Assembly: GCA_002367635.1 (NCBI GenBank)
Contig: DFDI01000070.1
Span: forward strand, 2,771-8,777
Length of the DNA stretch: 6,007 nt
From: Betaproteobacteria bacterium UBA3031
Lineage (GTDB): Bacteria > Pseudomonadota > Gammaproteobacteria > Burkholderiales > Eutrophovitaceae
Direction of reading: 5' to 3'
Both the position numbers and the translations under genes were made by a program. The notes under the pieces were generated by a model. It made no database searches. It was not told the DNA's origin and worked only from the letters and a program-made list of their open reading frames with translations. Below are positions 1 to 6,007 of this stretch, one piece after another; the first letter of the stretch is position 1; the number at the start of each line of letters is the position of its first letter.

Positions 1-38
1 AATAATAACCATTAGTCTATCAACAAATTTTAGGTCAA

Positions 39-2450
39 ATGAGCATAACAGATAAAAAAATCACTCCTTACGTTCTCCCGTTTGAATCATTACGTAATAC
101 CGATGTTGAGGAAGTAGGTGGTAAAAATGCTTCTTTAGGTGAGATGATCAGTCAGCTAGCAAGTGTGGGGGTTTCTGTCCCTGGAGGTTTTGCGACTACC
201 GCTGCGGCATTTAGAGATTTTCTTGAGGAATCAGGGTTAACGCAGAAGATCAACGATGAGCTATCGACGTTAGATATTGAGGATTTGAGTGCCCTGACGA
301 CGGCTGGCGCGAAGATTAGAAAATGGATTGTAGACTCTGCATTGACGCCGAGACTGAAAGATGAGATTGATGCCGCCTATGCCGAGTTAATGGCGACGCA
401 AGGGAGCGGAGCCTCTTTTGCGGTGCGGTCTTCAGCGACTGCTGAAGATTTGCCTGATGCTTCATTCGCGGGTCAACAAGAGAGTTACCTTAATATCCGT
501 GGCATTGATAACCTGCTTGAGGCGATCAAGCACGTGTTCGCTTCTTTATATAACGATCGAGCGATCTCCTACCGAGTGCATAAAGGTTTCGAGCATTCGA
601 ATGTGGCGCTGTCAGCGGGTGTGCAGCGTATGGTCCGGTCTGATACCGGATCCAGTGGGGTTATGTTTACGCTAGATACTGAGTCCGGATTTGATAAGGT
701 GGTATTTATTACATCTGCTTATGGATTGGGTGAGACTGTTGTGCAAGGGCAGGTCAACCCTGATGAGTTTTATGTCTATAAGCCAGGGGTGGAACGTGGG
801 GCCCCCGCCATTTTGCGGAGAAATTTAGGTAGTAAAGCCTTACGCATGGAATTTTCTGATGATCAGGCCGCGGGAAAGTCAACCCGAACAATTTCTGTTT
901 CTTCAGAAGAAGCAAATCAATTTTCAATAACCGATGAAGATATTCACGAGCTTGCGGTGCAGGCCATTAAGATCGAGAAACACTATGGTCGACCAATGGA
1001 TATCGAATGGGGGAAAGATGGTGAAGACGGAAAGCTATATATCCTGCAGGCGAGACCAGAGACCGTAAGAGCGCAGGAGAACTCGTCTACCACTCAAGAG
1101 CGATTCAAGTTAAATAAGCGAGGCGAGGTGTTGCTTGAAGGTCGAGCAATTGGCTCTAAAATTGGTTCCGGGGTTGTTCGACTTGTGAAAGATGCGAGTG
1201 AAATGCACCGAGTGCTCGAGGGCGATGTGTTGGTTACTGATATGACAGATCCTGATTGGGAGCCTGTCATGAAGAAGGCTTCCGCAATCGTTACAAATCG
1301 GGGTGGTAGAACTTGTCACGCTGCGATTATCGCGAGAGAGCTGGGTATTCCTGCGGTTGTTGGAACGGCAACTGCAACGCAAGTGCTATCCGAGGGCGAT
1401 CACGTGACCGTTTCTTGTTCGGAGGGAGACTCTGGATTTGTCTATGAAGGGATTTTGGATGTTGAAATTTTAAAAATCCAATTGGATAAATTGCCAGAGA
1501 TTCCAGTCAAGATATCTATGAACGTTGGAAATCCGGAGTTGGCGTTTGATTTTCAACGCCTTCCTAATGCAGGCATTGGACTTGCGCGGCTCGAGTTCAT
1601 TATTGCCCGGATGATTGGAATACACCCGAAGGCTGCGATAGAGTTTGATAAGCTTCCAGAGGACATTAAAGAATTGATATCCCTTAGATCATCAGGTTAT
1701 GCGAATCCTGTTGATTTTTATGTCGAGAAACTTAAAGAGGGCATTTCGACATTGGGTGCTGCTTTCTTTCCTAAACCCGTAATCGTGCGTTTATCCGACT
1801 TTAAGTCGAACGAGTACTCAAGCCTGATAGGCGGCCAACTCTACGAGCCTAATGAGGAAAATCCTATGCTAGGGTTTAGAGGGGCTTCTCGTTATATCTC
1901 TGATAGTTTTCGAGACTGCTTTGAGTTTGAATGTAGGGCTTTAAAAACAGTCAGAGATGATATGGGTTTGACGAATATTGAAATTATGGTTCCCTTCGTT
2001 CGAACAGTTGCTGAAGCCAAACAAGTCATTGATATACTTGCCTCCTACGGTTTGAAGCGTGGCGAGAATGGACTGCGTATCATCATGATGTGTGAATTGC
2101 CTACCAACGCGCTCCTTGCGGAAGAATTTCTCGAATTTTTTGATGGATTCTCGATCGGTTCGAACGATATGACGCAGCTCACCTTAGGTCTAGATCGAGA
2201 CTCGGGTATCGTTGCAGCTCAATTTGATGAACGAGATCCAGCGGTTAAACGATTGCTTCACATGGCTATTGATGCCTGCCTTAAACAAGGTAAGTACGTA
2301 GGTATCTGCGGTCAAGGCCCATCTGACCATCCGGATTTCGCCGAATGGTTAGTTGGGGAAGGTATAACTGCGATATCGTTGAACCCAGACACGGTTGTCG
2401 ATACTTGGATGTATCTTGGTAAACACCTGTCCAGTAAAGAATCGAGTTAA
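39..2450 (+). CDS. ppsA: Phosphoenolpyruvate synthase (pyruvate, water dikinase), complete, 803 aa
   Basis: Converts pyruvate, ATP and water to PEP, AMP and phosphate, the cytoplasmic entry step of gluconeogenesis from three-carbon substrates. Three domains are visible in order. The N-terminal ATP-grasp-like PPDK domain covers about residues 20-345, with GGKNASLGE at 28-35 and the arginine of FAVRSSATAEDLPD at R130. The swivelling phosphohistidine domain covers about 385-465, with GGRTCHAAIIARELGIPAV carrying the phosphorylated H427. The C-terminal TIM-barrel PEP/pyruvate domain covers about 485-795, with R517 in GLARLEF, R614 in LGFRGASRY, E686 in MMCELPTN, N709-D710 in SIGSNDMTQ, and the catalytic cysteine C757 in ICGQGPSDHPDF. 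The GGRTCH motif and a length near the 792 aa of E. coli PpsA favour PEP synthase over pyruvate phosphate dikinase, which is longer and has GGMTSH. The ATG has a short AGGT at 32-35 as ribosome site. T425, two residues before H427, matches the threonine phosphorylated by the PpsR regulatory kinase in E. coli. That regulator is not in the window. Confidence 0.98.
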   Translation: MSITDKKITPYVLPFESLRNTDVEEVGGKNASLGEMISQLASVGVSVPGGFATTAAAFRDFLEESGLTQKINDELSTLDIEDLSALTTAGAKIRKWIVDSALTPRLKDEIDAAYAELMATQGSGASFAVRSSATAEDLPDASFAGQQESYLNIRGIDNLLEAIKHVFASLYNDRAISYRVHKGFEHSNVALSAGVQRMVRSDTGSSGVMFTLDTESGFDKVVFITSAYGLGETVVQGQVNPDEFYVYKPGVERGAPAILRRNLGSKALRMEFSDDQAAGKSTRTISVSSEEANQFSITDEDIHELAVQAIKIEKHYGRPMDIEWGKDGEDGKLYILQARPETVRAQENSSTTQERFKLNKRGEVLLEGRAIGSKIGSGVVRLVKDASEMHRVLEGDVLVTDMTDPDWEPVMKKASAIVTNRGGRTCHAAIIARELGIPAVVGTATATQVLSEGDHVTVSCSEGDSGFVYEGILDVEILKIQLDKLPEIPVKISMNVGNPELAFDFQRLPNAGIGLARLEFIIARMIGIHPKAAIEFDKLPEDIKELISLRSSGYANPVDFYVEKLKEGISTLGAAFFPKPVIVRLSDFKSNEYSSLIGGQLYEPNEENPMLGFRGASRYISDSFRDCFEFECRALKTVRDDMGLTNIEIMVPFVRTVAEAKQVIDILASYGLKRGENGLRIIMMCELPTNALLAEEFLEFFDGFSIGSNDMTQLTLGLDRDSGIVAAQFDERDPAVKRLLHMAIDACLKQGKYVGICGQGPSDHPDFAEWLVGEGITAISLNPDTVVDTWMYLGKHLSSKESS

Positions 2451-2463
2451 ATCGATATTTTTT
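2441..2463 (+). terminator. Weak terminator-like element over the ppsA stop codon
   Basis: The arms ATCGA (2441-2445) and TCGAT (2452-2456) can pair into a 5-bp stem around a 6-nt loop that contains the ppsA stop codon. One A separates the stem from a run of six T at 2458-2463. This is the only T-run near the ppsA end. The stem is short and has just two G-C pairs, so efficient termination is doubtful and chance occurrence is likely. Confidence 0.2.
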
Positions 2464-2481
2464 GGCAACATTTCACACAGC

Positions 2482-2507
2482 CCTTGCGTCAAAATCTTGA
2501 CGCAAGG
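2482..2507 (+). repeat. Perfect 11-bp inverted repeat (stem-loop) between ppsA and pyrG
   Basis: CCTTGCGTCAA (2482-2492) and TTGACGCAAGG (2497-2507) are exact reverse complements separated by the 4-nt loop AATC. The stem has six G-C pairs and should fold stably in RNA. On neither strand is it followed directly by a T-tract: on the + strand the next bases are TGCTTATAAAGCC. It is therefore not a textbook intrinsic terminator. It may cap the 3' end of the ppsA message, take part in Rho-dependent or weak termination, or act at the DNA level as an operator upstream of pyrG. The structure is certain from the sequence. Its function is inference. Confidence 0.6.
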
Positions 2508-2522
2508 TGCTTATAAAGCCGA

Positions 2523-2531
2523 TGTTACAAT
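2523..2531 (+). promoter_or_regulatory. Candidate extended -10 promoter for pyrG-kdsA-eno
   Basis: TGTTACAAT fits the extended -10 form TGnTATAAT with one mismatch, so it could work with a poor -35. No good -35 lies 16-18 bp upstream. The TTGACG at 2497-2502, in the right arm of the stem-loop, is 23 bp from TACAAT, too far for normal sigma-70 spacing. Transcription would start near 2538, giving a leader of about 30 nt before the pyrG ATG. The hexamer lies within a short inverted repeat, CCGAT (2519-2523) and ATCGG (2530-2534). A promoter is expected in this gap because it is the largest in the window, but the exact site is uncertain. Confidence 0.35.
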
Positions 2532-2567
2532 CGGACCTACGAAACCTTTAGATGAAGTACACGTGAA

Positions 2568-4193
2568 ATGACTAAATATATTTTTGTTACTGGCGGCGTC
2601 GTGTCATCTCTAGGTAAAGGCATCGCATCCGCGTCACTAGCGGCTATCCTCGAATCTCGAGGCATTCAACTGACGATGCTAAAACTTGACCCTTATATCA
2701 ATGTTGATCCTGGGACCATGAGTCCGTTTCAGCATGGGGAAGTTTTTGTTACTTACGATGGCGCTGAAACCGACTTGGATTTAGGGCATTACGAACGCTT
2801 TGTTGATGTGCGGATGGGCAAGCGTAATAACTTTACTACTGGTCAGATTTATGAATCCGTGATTCGCAAAGAGCGTCGTGGGGATTATTTAGGAGGTACT
2901 GTCCAGGTTATTCCGCACATCACAGATGAGATTAAAAACCAAATTATAAGTGGCGCTGATGGCGCTGATGTCGCGCTTGTTGAAATTGGTGGTACGGTTG
3001 GTGATATCGAATCGTTGCCTTTTTTAGAGGCTGTTCGACAAATGAGCCTTGATTTTGGTCGAGAGAATTCGTGTTTCATTCATTTGACTTTAGTGCCTTA
3101 CATTGCTTCGGCGGGTGAAATTAAGACTAAACCCACGCAACATTCGGTGAAAGAGCTTCGCCAAATTGGTATTCAGCCAGACGTTATTCTTTGCCGTTCT
3201 GAGCGGGAAGTGCCGGAAGCTGAGAGACGAAAAATCGCGCTGTTTACGAATGTGTCAGTAGACGCAGTCATATCGGCAATTGATGTGGACAGTATTTATA
3301 AGATCCCTTCATTTTTACATGCGCAAAATTTGGATGAGATAGTTCTAACTAAACTGCAACTTAAAGCGCCGCCAGCAAATTTGGTCGAGTGGGATAATTT
3401 AATTCAACGAATTGAGCATCCATCAAAGCACGTAAATATAGCGCTTGTTGGGAAATACGTTGATCTTACTGAATCGTATAAATCATTGTCTGAGGCGTTG
3501 ATTCATGCTGGTATTCACTGTGACGCAAAGATCAATATTTCCTATATTGATTCAGAGGAAATAGAAACTCGTGGGGTTGCTTTGCTGGAAGGTATGAATG
3601 CGATCCTGGTTCCTGGCGGATTTGGGAATCGTGGTGTTGAGGGGAAAATTCAAGCAATTAAGTTTGCTCGAGAGAATAACGTTCCTTATTTGGGCATTTG
3701 TTTAGGGATGCAGTTGGCTGTCATAGAGTTTGCTCGAAATGTCCTTGGGTGGGTAGATGCCCACAGTACTGAGTTTGATAGTGAAACAAAATATCCAGTT
3801 GTGGGGCTCATTGCGGAGTGGATGAGCGCTACGGGTGAGGTGGAAAAACGAGGTCTTGATTCTGATCTTGGTGGAACAATGAGGCTAGGTGAGCAAAAGG
3901 CGTTGCTCAAGTCTGGATCTAGAGTGCGGCAGATTTATGGCGCCCCATCCATTGGGGAACGTCACAGGCATCGTTATGAGGTGAATGATCAATATCTCGA
4001 TAAAATTCAGTCGAAAGGGTTGATTGTGTCTGCGACATCTGAAAATGAAGGGCTGTGTGAAGTGGTTGAGTTAGAGAATCACCCGTGGTTTTTGGCGTGT
4101 CAATTTCATCCTGAGTTCACTTCTACGCCCAGGAAGGGACATCCCCTATTTAATGGGTTTGTCGCTGCAGCGCTAGAAAACGTTGAGGTTTAA
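2568..4193 (+). CDS. pyrG: CTP synthase (glutamine-hydrolysing), complete, 541 aa
   Basis: Makes CTP from UTP, ATP and glutamine, the last step of de novo pyrimidine nucleotide synthesis, in the cytoplasm as a tetramer. The N-terminal amidoligase domain (about 1-267) has the P-loop GGVVSSLGKGI with K17, the expected Mg ligands D71 and E139 (one less than E. coli D72 and E140), and the nucleotide-site segment KTKPTQ at 186-191. A linker leads to the class I glutamine amidotransferase domain (about 288-536), with GGFGNRGVEGK at 350-360, the nucleophile C378 in GICLGMQ, and H514 and E516 in FHPE completing the triad. The length matches E. coli (545 aa). The ATG start gives the family N-terminus MTKYIFVTGG, although no good Shine-Dalgarno precedes it. 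The gene ends in tandem stops TAATAA. It is probably first in a pyrG-kdsA-eno unit, and its product CTP is also needed to activate the KDO made by the next gene's pathway. Nothing essential is missing. Confidence 0.98.
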   Translation: MTKYIFVTGGVVSSLGKGIASASLAAILESRGIQLTMLKLDPYINVDPGTMSPFQHGEVFVTYDGAETDLDLGHYERFVDVRMGKRNNFTTGQIYESVIRKERRGDYLGGTVQVIPHITDEIKNQIISGADGADVALVEIGGTVGDIESLPFLEAVRQMSLDFGRENSCFIHLTLVPYIASAGEIKTKPTQHSVKELRQIGIQPDVILCRSEREVPEAERRKIALFTNVSVDAVISAIDVDSIYKIPSFLHAQNLDEIVLTKLQLKAPPANLVEWDNLIQRIEHPSKHVNIALVGKYVDLTESYKSLSEALIHAGIHCDAKINISYIDSEEIETRGVALLEGMNAILVPGGFGNRGVEGKIQAIKFARENNVPYLGICLGMQLAVIEFARNVLGWVDAHSTEFDSETKYPVVGLIAEWMSATGEVEKRGLDSDLGGTMRLGEQKALLKSGSRVRQIYGAPSIGERHRHRYEVNDQYLDKIQSKGLIVSATSENEGLCEVVELENHPWFLACQFHPEFTSTPRKGHPLFNGFVAAALENVEV

Positions 4194-4207
4194 TAAGCGT
4201 CAAAGTA

Positions 4208-4255
4208 ATGTATATCCCTGCAACATCAAATTTACTTAATGGGTTGGTATTGTGA
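4208..4255 (+). other. 15-codon open frame overlapping the kdsA start (possible leader peptide)
   Basis: An ATG at 4208 opens a frame encoding MYIPATSNLLNGLVL and ends in TGA at 4253-4255, which overlaps the kdsA GTG (4252-4254) as GTGA. Such an overlap can couple translation of two frames, and kdsA has a non-ATG start without a clear Shine-Dalgarno. However, the ATG at 4208 has only a weak AAAG (4202-4205) before it, the peptide resembles nothing I know, and a frame this short can arise by chance. Confidence 0.15.
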
Positions 4256-5103
4256 AGATAGCTGGATTTCCTGTAGGACTTGACGCTCCGCTTTTTTTAA
4301 TTGCAGGGCCATGTGTGATTGAGTCAGAAAAAATGACCCTTGATATTGCGCAGGCGCTCAAAGAGATTGGAGAAGCACTATCGATACCAGTTATCTTTAA
4401 AGCGTCTTATGATAAGGCGAATCGGTCATCCAATGATTCGTATCGAGGTATGGGGCTTGAGCGGGGTTTAGACGTACTTTCGTTAGTCAAGTCCCAAGTT
4501 GGATTGCCAGTGCTGACCGATATCCATTCGATTGATGAGATTGACAAGGTCGCTGCGGTCGTTGATATGTTGCAAACGCCCGCATTTTTGTGTCGACAAA
4601 CCGACTTTATTCGCTCGGTTGCTGCGACAGGTTTGCCGGTTAATATCAAAAAAGGCCAGTTTTTATCCCCGAATGAAATGAAAGAAGTTGTCAAAAAAGC
4701 TAAGGATGCGAGTGGTCAAGACAACATTCTTGTGTGTGAGCGAGGTGCAAGTTTTGGGTACAACAATTTGGTCTCTGACATGCGTTCCCTAGCTATTATG
4801 CGTAATACCGAATGTCCTGTTGTGTTTGATGCAACACACTCAGTCCAGTTGCCGGGTGCAAAGGGACACGCAAGCGGTGGGCAAAGAGAATTTATCCCAG
4901 TTCTCGCTCGCGCTGCTGTGGCCGCAGGTATCAGTGGAATTTTTATGGAGACGCATCCAAATCCAGAAGAAGCACTTTCAGACGGTCCAAATGCATGGCC
5001 GTTAAATCGAATGAAAAAGTTACTCGAACAACTGAAGAAAATTGATGATCTTGTAAAATCTAGCCCGTTCGATGAAATGGATGAGAGCCTTCTAAATCTT
5101 TAA
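4252..5103 (+). CDS. kdsA: 3-deoxy-D-manno-octulosonate 8-phosphate synthase, metal-dependent type, complete, 283 aa
   Basis: Condenses PEP with arabinose 5-phosphate to KDO 8-phosphate, the first committed step to the KDO of lipopolysaccharide inner core, in the cytoplasm. It is a single DAHP synthase-type TIM barrel. Visible motifs are KANRSS (55-60), CRQTDF (114-119), NIKKGQF (131-137) and CERGASFGYNNL (162-173). The metal-ligand set of class II enzymes is complete: C21 in AGPC, H196 in DATHS, E233 in FMETHP and D244 in LSDGPN. Metal-independent enzymes such as E. coli have Asn at the Cys position. The start is GTG. An in-frame TAA lies at 4237-4239 with no ATG, GTG or TTG between, and the first internal ATG is codon 28, after the essential C21. 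The N-terminus MKIAGFPVGLD also resembles Burkholderiales KdsA. No clear Shine-Dalgarno is present, only a G-rich stretch at 4241-4247. It lies 58 bp after pyrG and 21 bp before eno. Confidence 0.97.
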   Translation: MKIAGFPVGLDAPLFLIAGPCVIESEKMTLDIAQALKEIGEALSIPVIFKASYDKANRSSNDSYRGMGLERGLDVLSLVKSQVGLPVLTDIHSIDEIDKVAAVVDMLQTPAFLCRQTDFIRSVAATGLPVNIKKGQFLSPNEMKEVVKKAKDASGQDNILVCERGASFGYNNLVSDMRSLAIMRNTECPVVFDATHSVQLPGAKGHASGGQREFIPVLARAAVAAGISGIFMETHPNPEEALSDGPNAWPLNRMKKLLEQLKKIDDLVKSSPFDEMDESLLNL

Positions 5104-5107
5104 AGGA
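5102..5107 (+). promoter_or_regulatory. Distant candidate ribosome binding site for eno
   Basis: AAAGGA overlaps the kdsA stop codon and is the only purine-rich Shine-Dalgarno-like sequence in the kdsA-eno gap. It ends 17 nt before the eno ATG at 5125, well beyond the usual 5-10 nt. No start codon lies at a better distance in the eno frame, and the family N-terminus begins at 5125. The site may therefore be weak or unused, with the A-rich leader or coupling to kdsA helping initiation. Confidence 0.25.
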
Positions 5108-5124
5108 AAAACTTACAAACTATT

Positions 5125-6007
5125 ATGAGTTCAATAATTGATGTGATGGCGAGAGAGATCATCGACTCACGTGGCAATCCAACGGTCGAAGTCGATGTTC
5201 ATTTAAATACCGGTGTTGTTGGTAGGGCCGCAGTGCCTTCCGGAGCCTCAACGGGCGCTAGAGAGGCCGTTGAACTGAGAGATGGAGACAAGAGTCGTTA
5301 TTTCGGAAAAGGAGTTTTGAAAGCGATTGAGGGTGTTAATTCCGAAATTTGTGAGGCTATTATTGGTTTGGATTCAACAGACCAGTCGTTAATTGATCAA
5401 ACATTAATTGCGTTAGATGGTACTGAAACTAAATCGCGATTGGGTGCTAATGCGATTCTTGCTGTGTCACTTGCAACCGCAAAGGCGGCTTCTTCGAGCG
5501 TGGGACTCCCTCTATATCGCTATTTGGGTGGGGCAGGTGACTCTGAGCTGCCAGTGCCCATGATGAATGTCGTTAATGGAGGTGCGCACGCTAATAACAG
5601 TCTCGATATCCAAGAGTTCATGATTATTCCTTTGGGGTTCGACAGTTTTAGTGAAGCTTTAAGGTGTGGTGTTGAAGTTTTTCATACTTTGCGCCAACAC
5701 GTTGATGCTGCTGGTATGCCTACCACCGTGGGTGATGAGGGGGGTTTTGCCCCCAATTTTAGTGGGAATGAACAGGCACTTGATTTCATTCTTAAGGCGA
5801 TAAGTGCTGCCGGCTATGAGGTCGGAAATCAGGTGGCGCTGGGGTTGGATTGTGCGAGCTCCGAATTCTATAGGGAGGGAAAGTACGCGCTTCAATCAGA
5901 GGGGCTCGACTTGTCTTCTTCGGAATTCTGCGATTACCTTGCCACGTTGGTAAGTAAATATCCGATCATCTCGATAGAAGACGGAATGTCTGAAGAAGAT
6001 CGGAAGA
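5125..6007 (+). CDS. eno: Enolase (phosphopyruvate hydratase), 5' part, 294 codons, cut off by the window end
   Basis: Interconverts 2-phosphoglycerate and PEP in glycolysis and gluconeogenesis, and in many proteobacteria is also part of the RNA degradosome. I translated it by hand from ATG 5125; the frame stays open to the window end. The N-terminal domain has EIIDSRGNPTVEVDV (11-25), the mobile loop SGASTG (39-44) and LGANAILAVSLA (106-117). The barrel begins near residue 140, with NGGAHANNSLDIQEF (151-165) containing H155 and the Q163-E164 pair, and GDEGGFAPN (203-211) with the catalytic acid E205. Mg ligands D242 (GLDCASSEF) and E285 (SIEDGM) are present. The third Mg aspartate and the catalytic lysine, near 317 and 342 in E. 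coli numbering, lie beyond the window, as do about 130-140 residues if the length is near the usual 430. Sequence around MSSIIDVMAREI and PVPMMNVVNGGAHANNS is close to betaproteobacterial enolases. The gap after kdsA is only 21 bp, consistent with cotranscription. Confidence 0.97.
   Translation, partial: MSSIIDVMAREIIDSRGNPTVEVDVHLNTGVVGRAAVPSGASTGAREAVELRDGDKSRYFGKGVLKAIEGVNSEICEAIIGLDSTDQSLIDQTLIALDGTETKSRLGANAILAVSLATAKAASSSVGLPLYRYLGGAGDSELPVPMMNVVNGGAHANNSLDIQEFMIIPLGFDSFSEALRCGVEVFHTLRQHVDAAGMPTTVGDEGGFAPNFSGNEQALDFILKAISAAGYEVGNQVALGLDCASSEFYREGKYALQSEGLDLSSSEFCDYLATLVSKYPIISIEDGMSEEDRK

Noticed and set aside
1..38. Promoter or leader element upstream of ppsA
   Set aside because: Only 38 bases are available and no -35/-10 pair can be supported. 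The region shows just the short AGGT ribosome site.
418..675. 85-codon open frame on the + strand inside ppsA
   Set aside because: It lies wholly within the strongly conserved ppsA coding sequence in another frame, and its translation is rich in Cys, Arg and Ser with no recognisable motif.
1110..1382. 90-codon open frame on the - strand inside ppsA
   Set aside because: It is antisense to the phosphohistidine domain of ppsA, has no recognisable protein features, and is explained as a shadow of ppsA codon use.
2509..2519. Small inverted repeat GCTT-ATA-AAGC just after the stem-loop
   Set aside because: A 4-bp stem with a 3-nt loop is expected by chance and has no T-tract or other signal beside it.
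2885..3910. Two open frames on the - strand inside pyrG (2885-3079 and 3686-3910)
   Set aside because: Both are antisense to conserved pyrG segments, and the translations are low-complexity in Ser and Pro with no known motif.
4183..4211. Possible promoter before kdsA: TTGAGG (4183-4188), a 17-bp spacer and TAATGT (4206-4211)
   Set aside because: The -10 matches consensus at only three of six positions and the -35 lies in the pyrG coding end. Read-through from the pyrG promoter is the simpler explanation.
4407..5005. Open frames inside kdsA (4407-4694 on the - strand, 4820-5005 on the + strand)
   Set aside because: Both are contained in kdsA, which has complete catalytic motifs in its own frame. 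Neither shadow resembles a protein family.
5659..5895. 78-codon open frame on the - strand inside eno
   Set aside because: It is antisense to the enolase barrel region with E205 and D242. The + strand reading is clearly enolase.

Overview
The window reads as an ordinary, well-conserved stretch of chromosome from a Gram-negative bacterium, most likely a betaproteobacterium near the Burkholderiales. I infer this from recalled family sequences, not from a search. The enolase N-terminus (MSSIIDVMAREIIDSRGNPT), the PpsA N-terminus (YVLPFESLRNTDVEEVGGKN) and especially the KdsA (MKIAGFPVGLD followed by LIAGPCVIESE, with the metal-ligand set) resemble Burkholderiales proteins more than the Escherichia, Pseudomonas or Neisseria versions. 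Base composition is fairly balanced, which would be low for that order and suggests a freshwater or marine lineage or one with a reduced genome. All four genes are housekeeping genes on the + strand, with no sign of mobile DNA, CRISPR, tRNA or rRNA.

Layout: 39-2450 is ppsA (phosphoenolpyruvate synthase, complete). A 117-bp gap follows, with a weak terminator-like element over the ppsA stop, a perfect 11-bp stem-loop at 2482-2507, and an extended -10 promoter candidate at 2523-2531. Next come pyrG (CTP synthase, 2568-4193, complete), a 58-bp gap, kdsA (KDO-8-phosphate synthase, 4252-5103, GTG start), a 21-bp gap, and eno (enolase, from 5125, cut off by the window end after 294 codons). No gene-free stretch exceeds 300 bases.

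How the genes fit together: pyrG-kdsA-eno is a familiar proteobacterial gene order and is spaced like one transcription unit. Enolase makes phosphoenolpyruvate (PEP) in glycolysis, PpsA makes it from pyruvate in gluconeogenesis, and KdsA spends it on KDO for lipopolysaccharide. PyrG makes the CTP that is later used to activate KDO as CMP-KDO. The window therefore links PEP supply and CTP supply to outer-membrane synthesis.

I see no undescribed system here. The points most worth a second look are the metal-dependent type of KdsA, a 15-codon open frame whose stop overlaps the kdsA GTG start, and the stem-loop without a T-tract upstream of pyrG.
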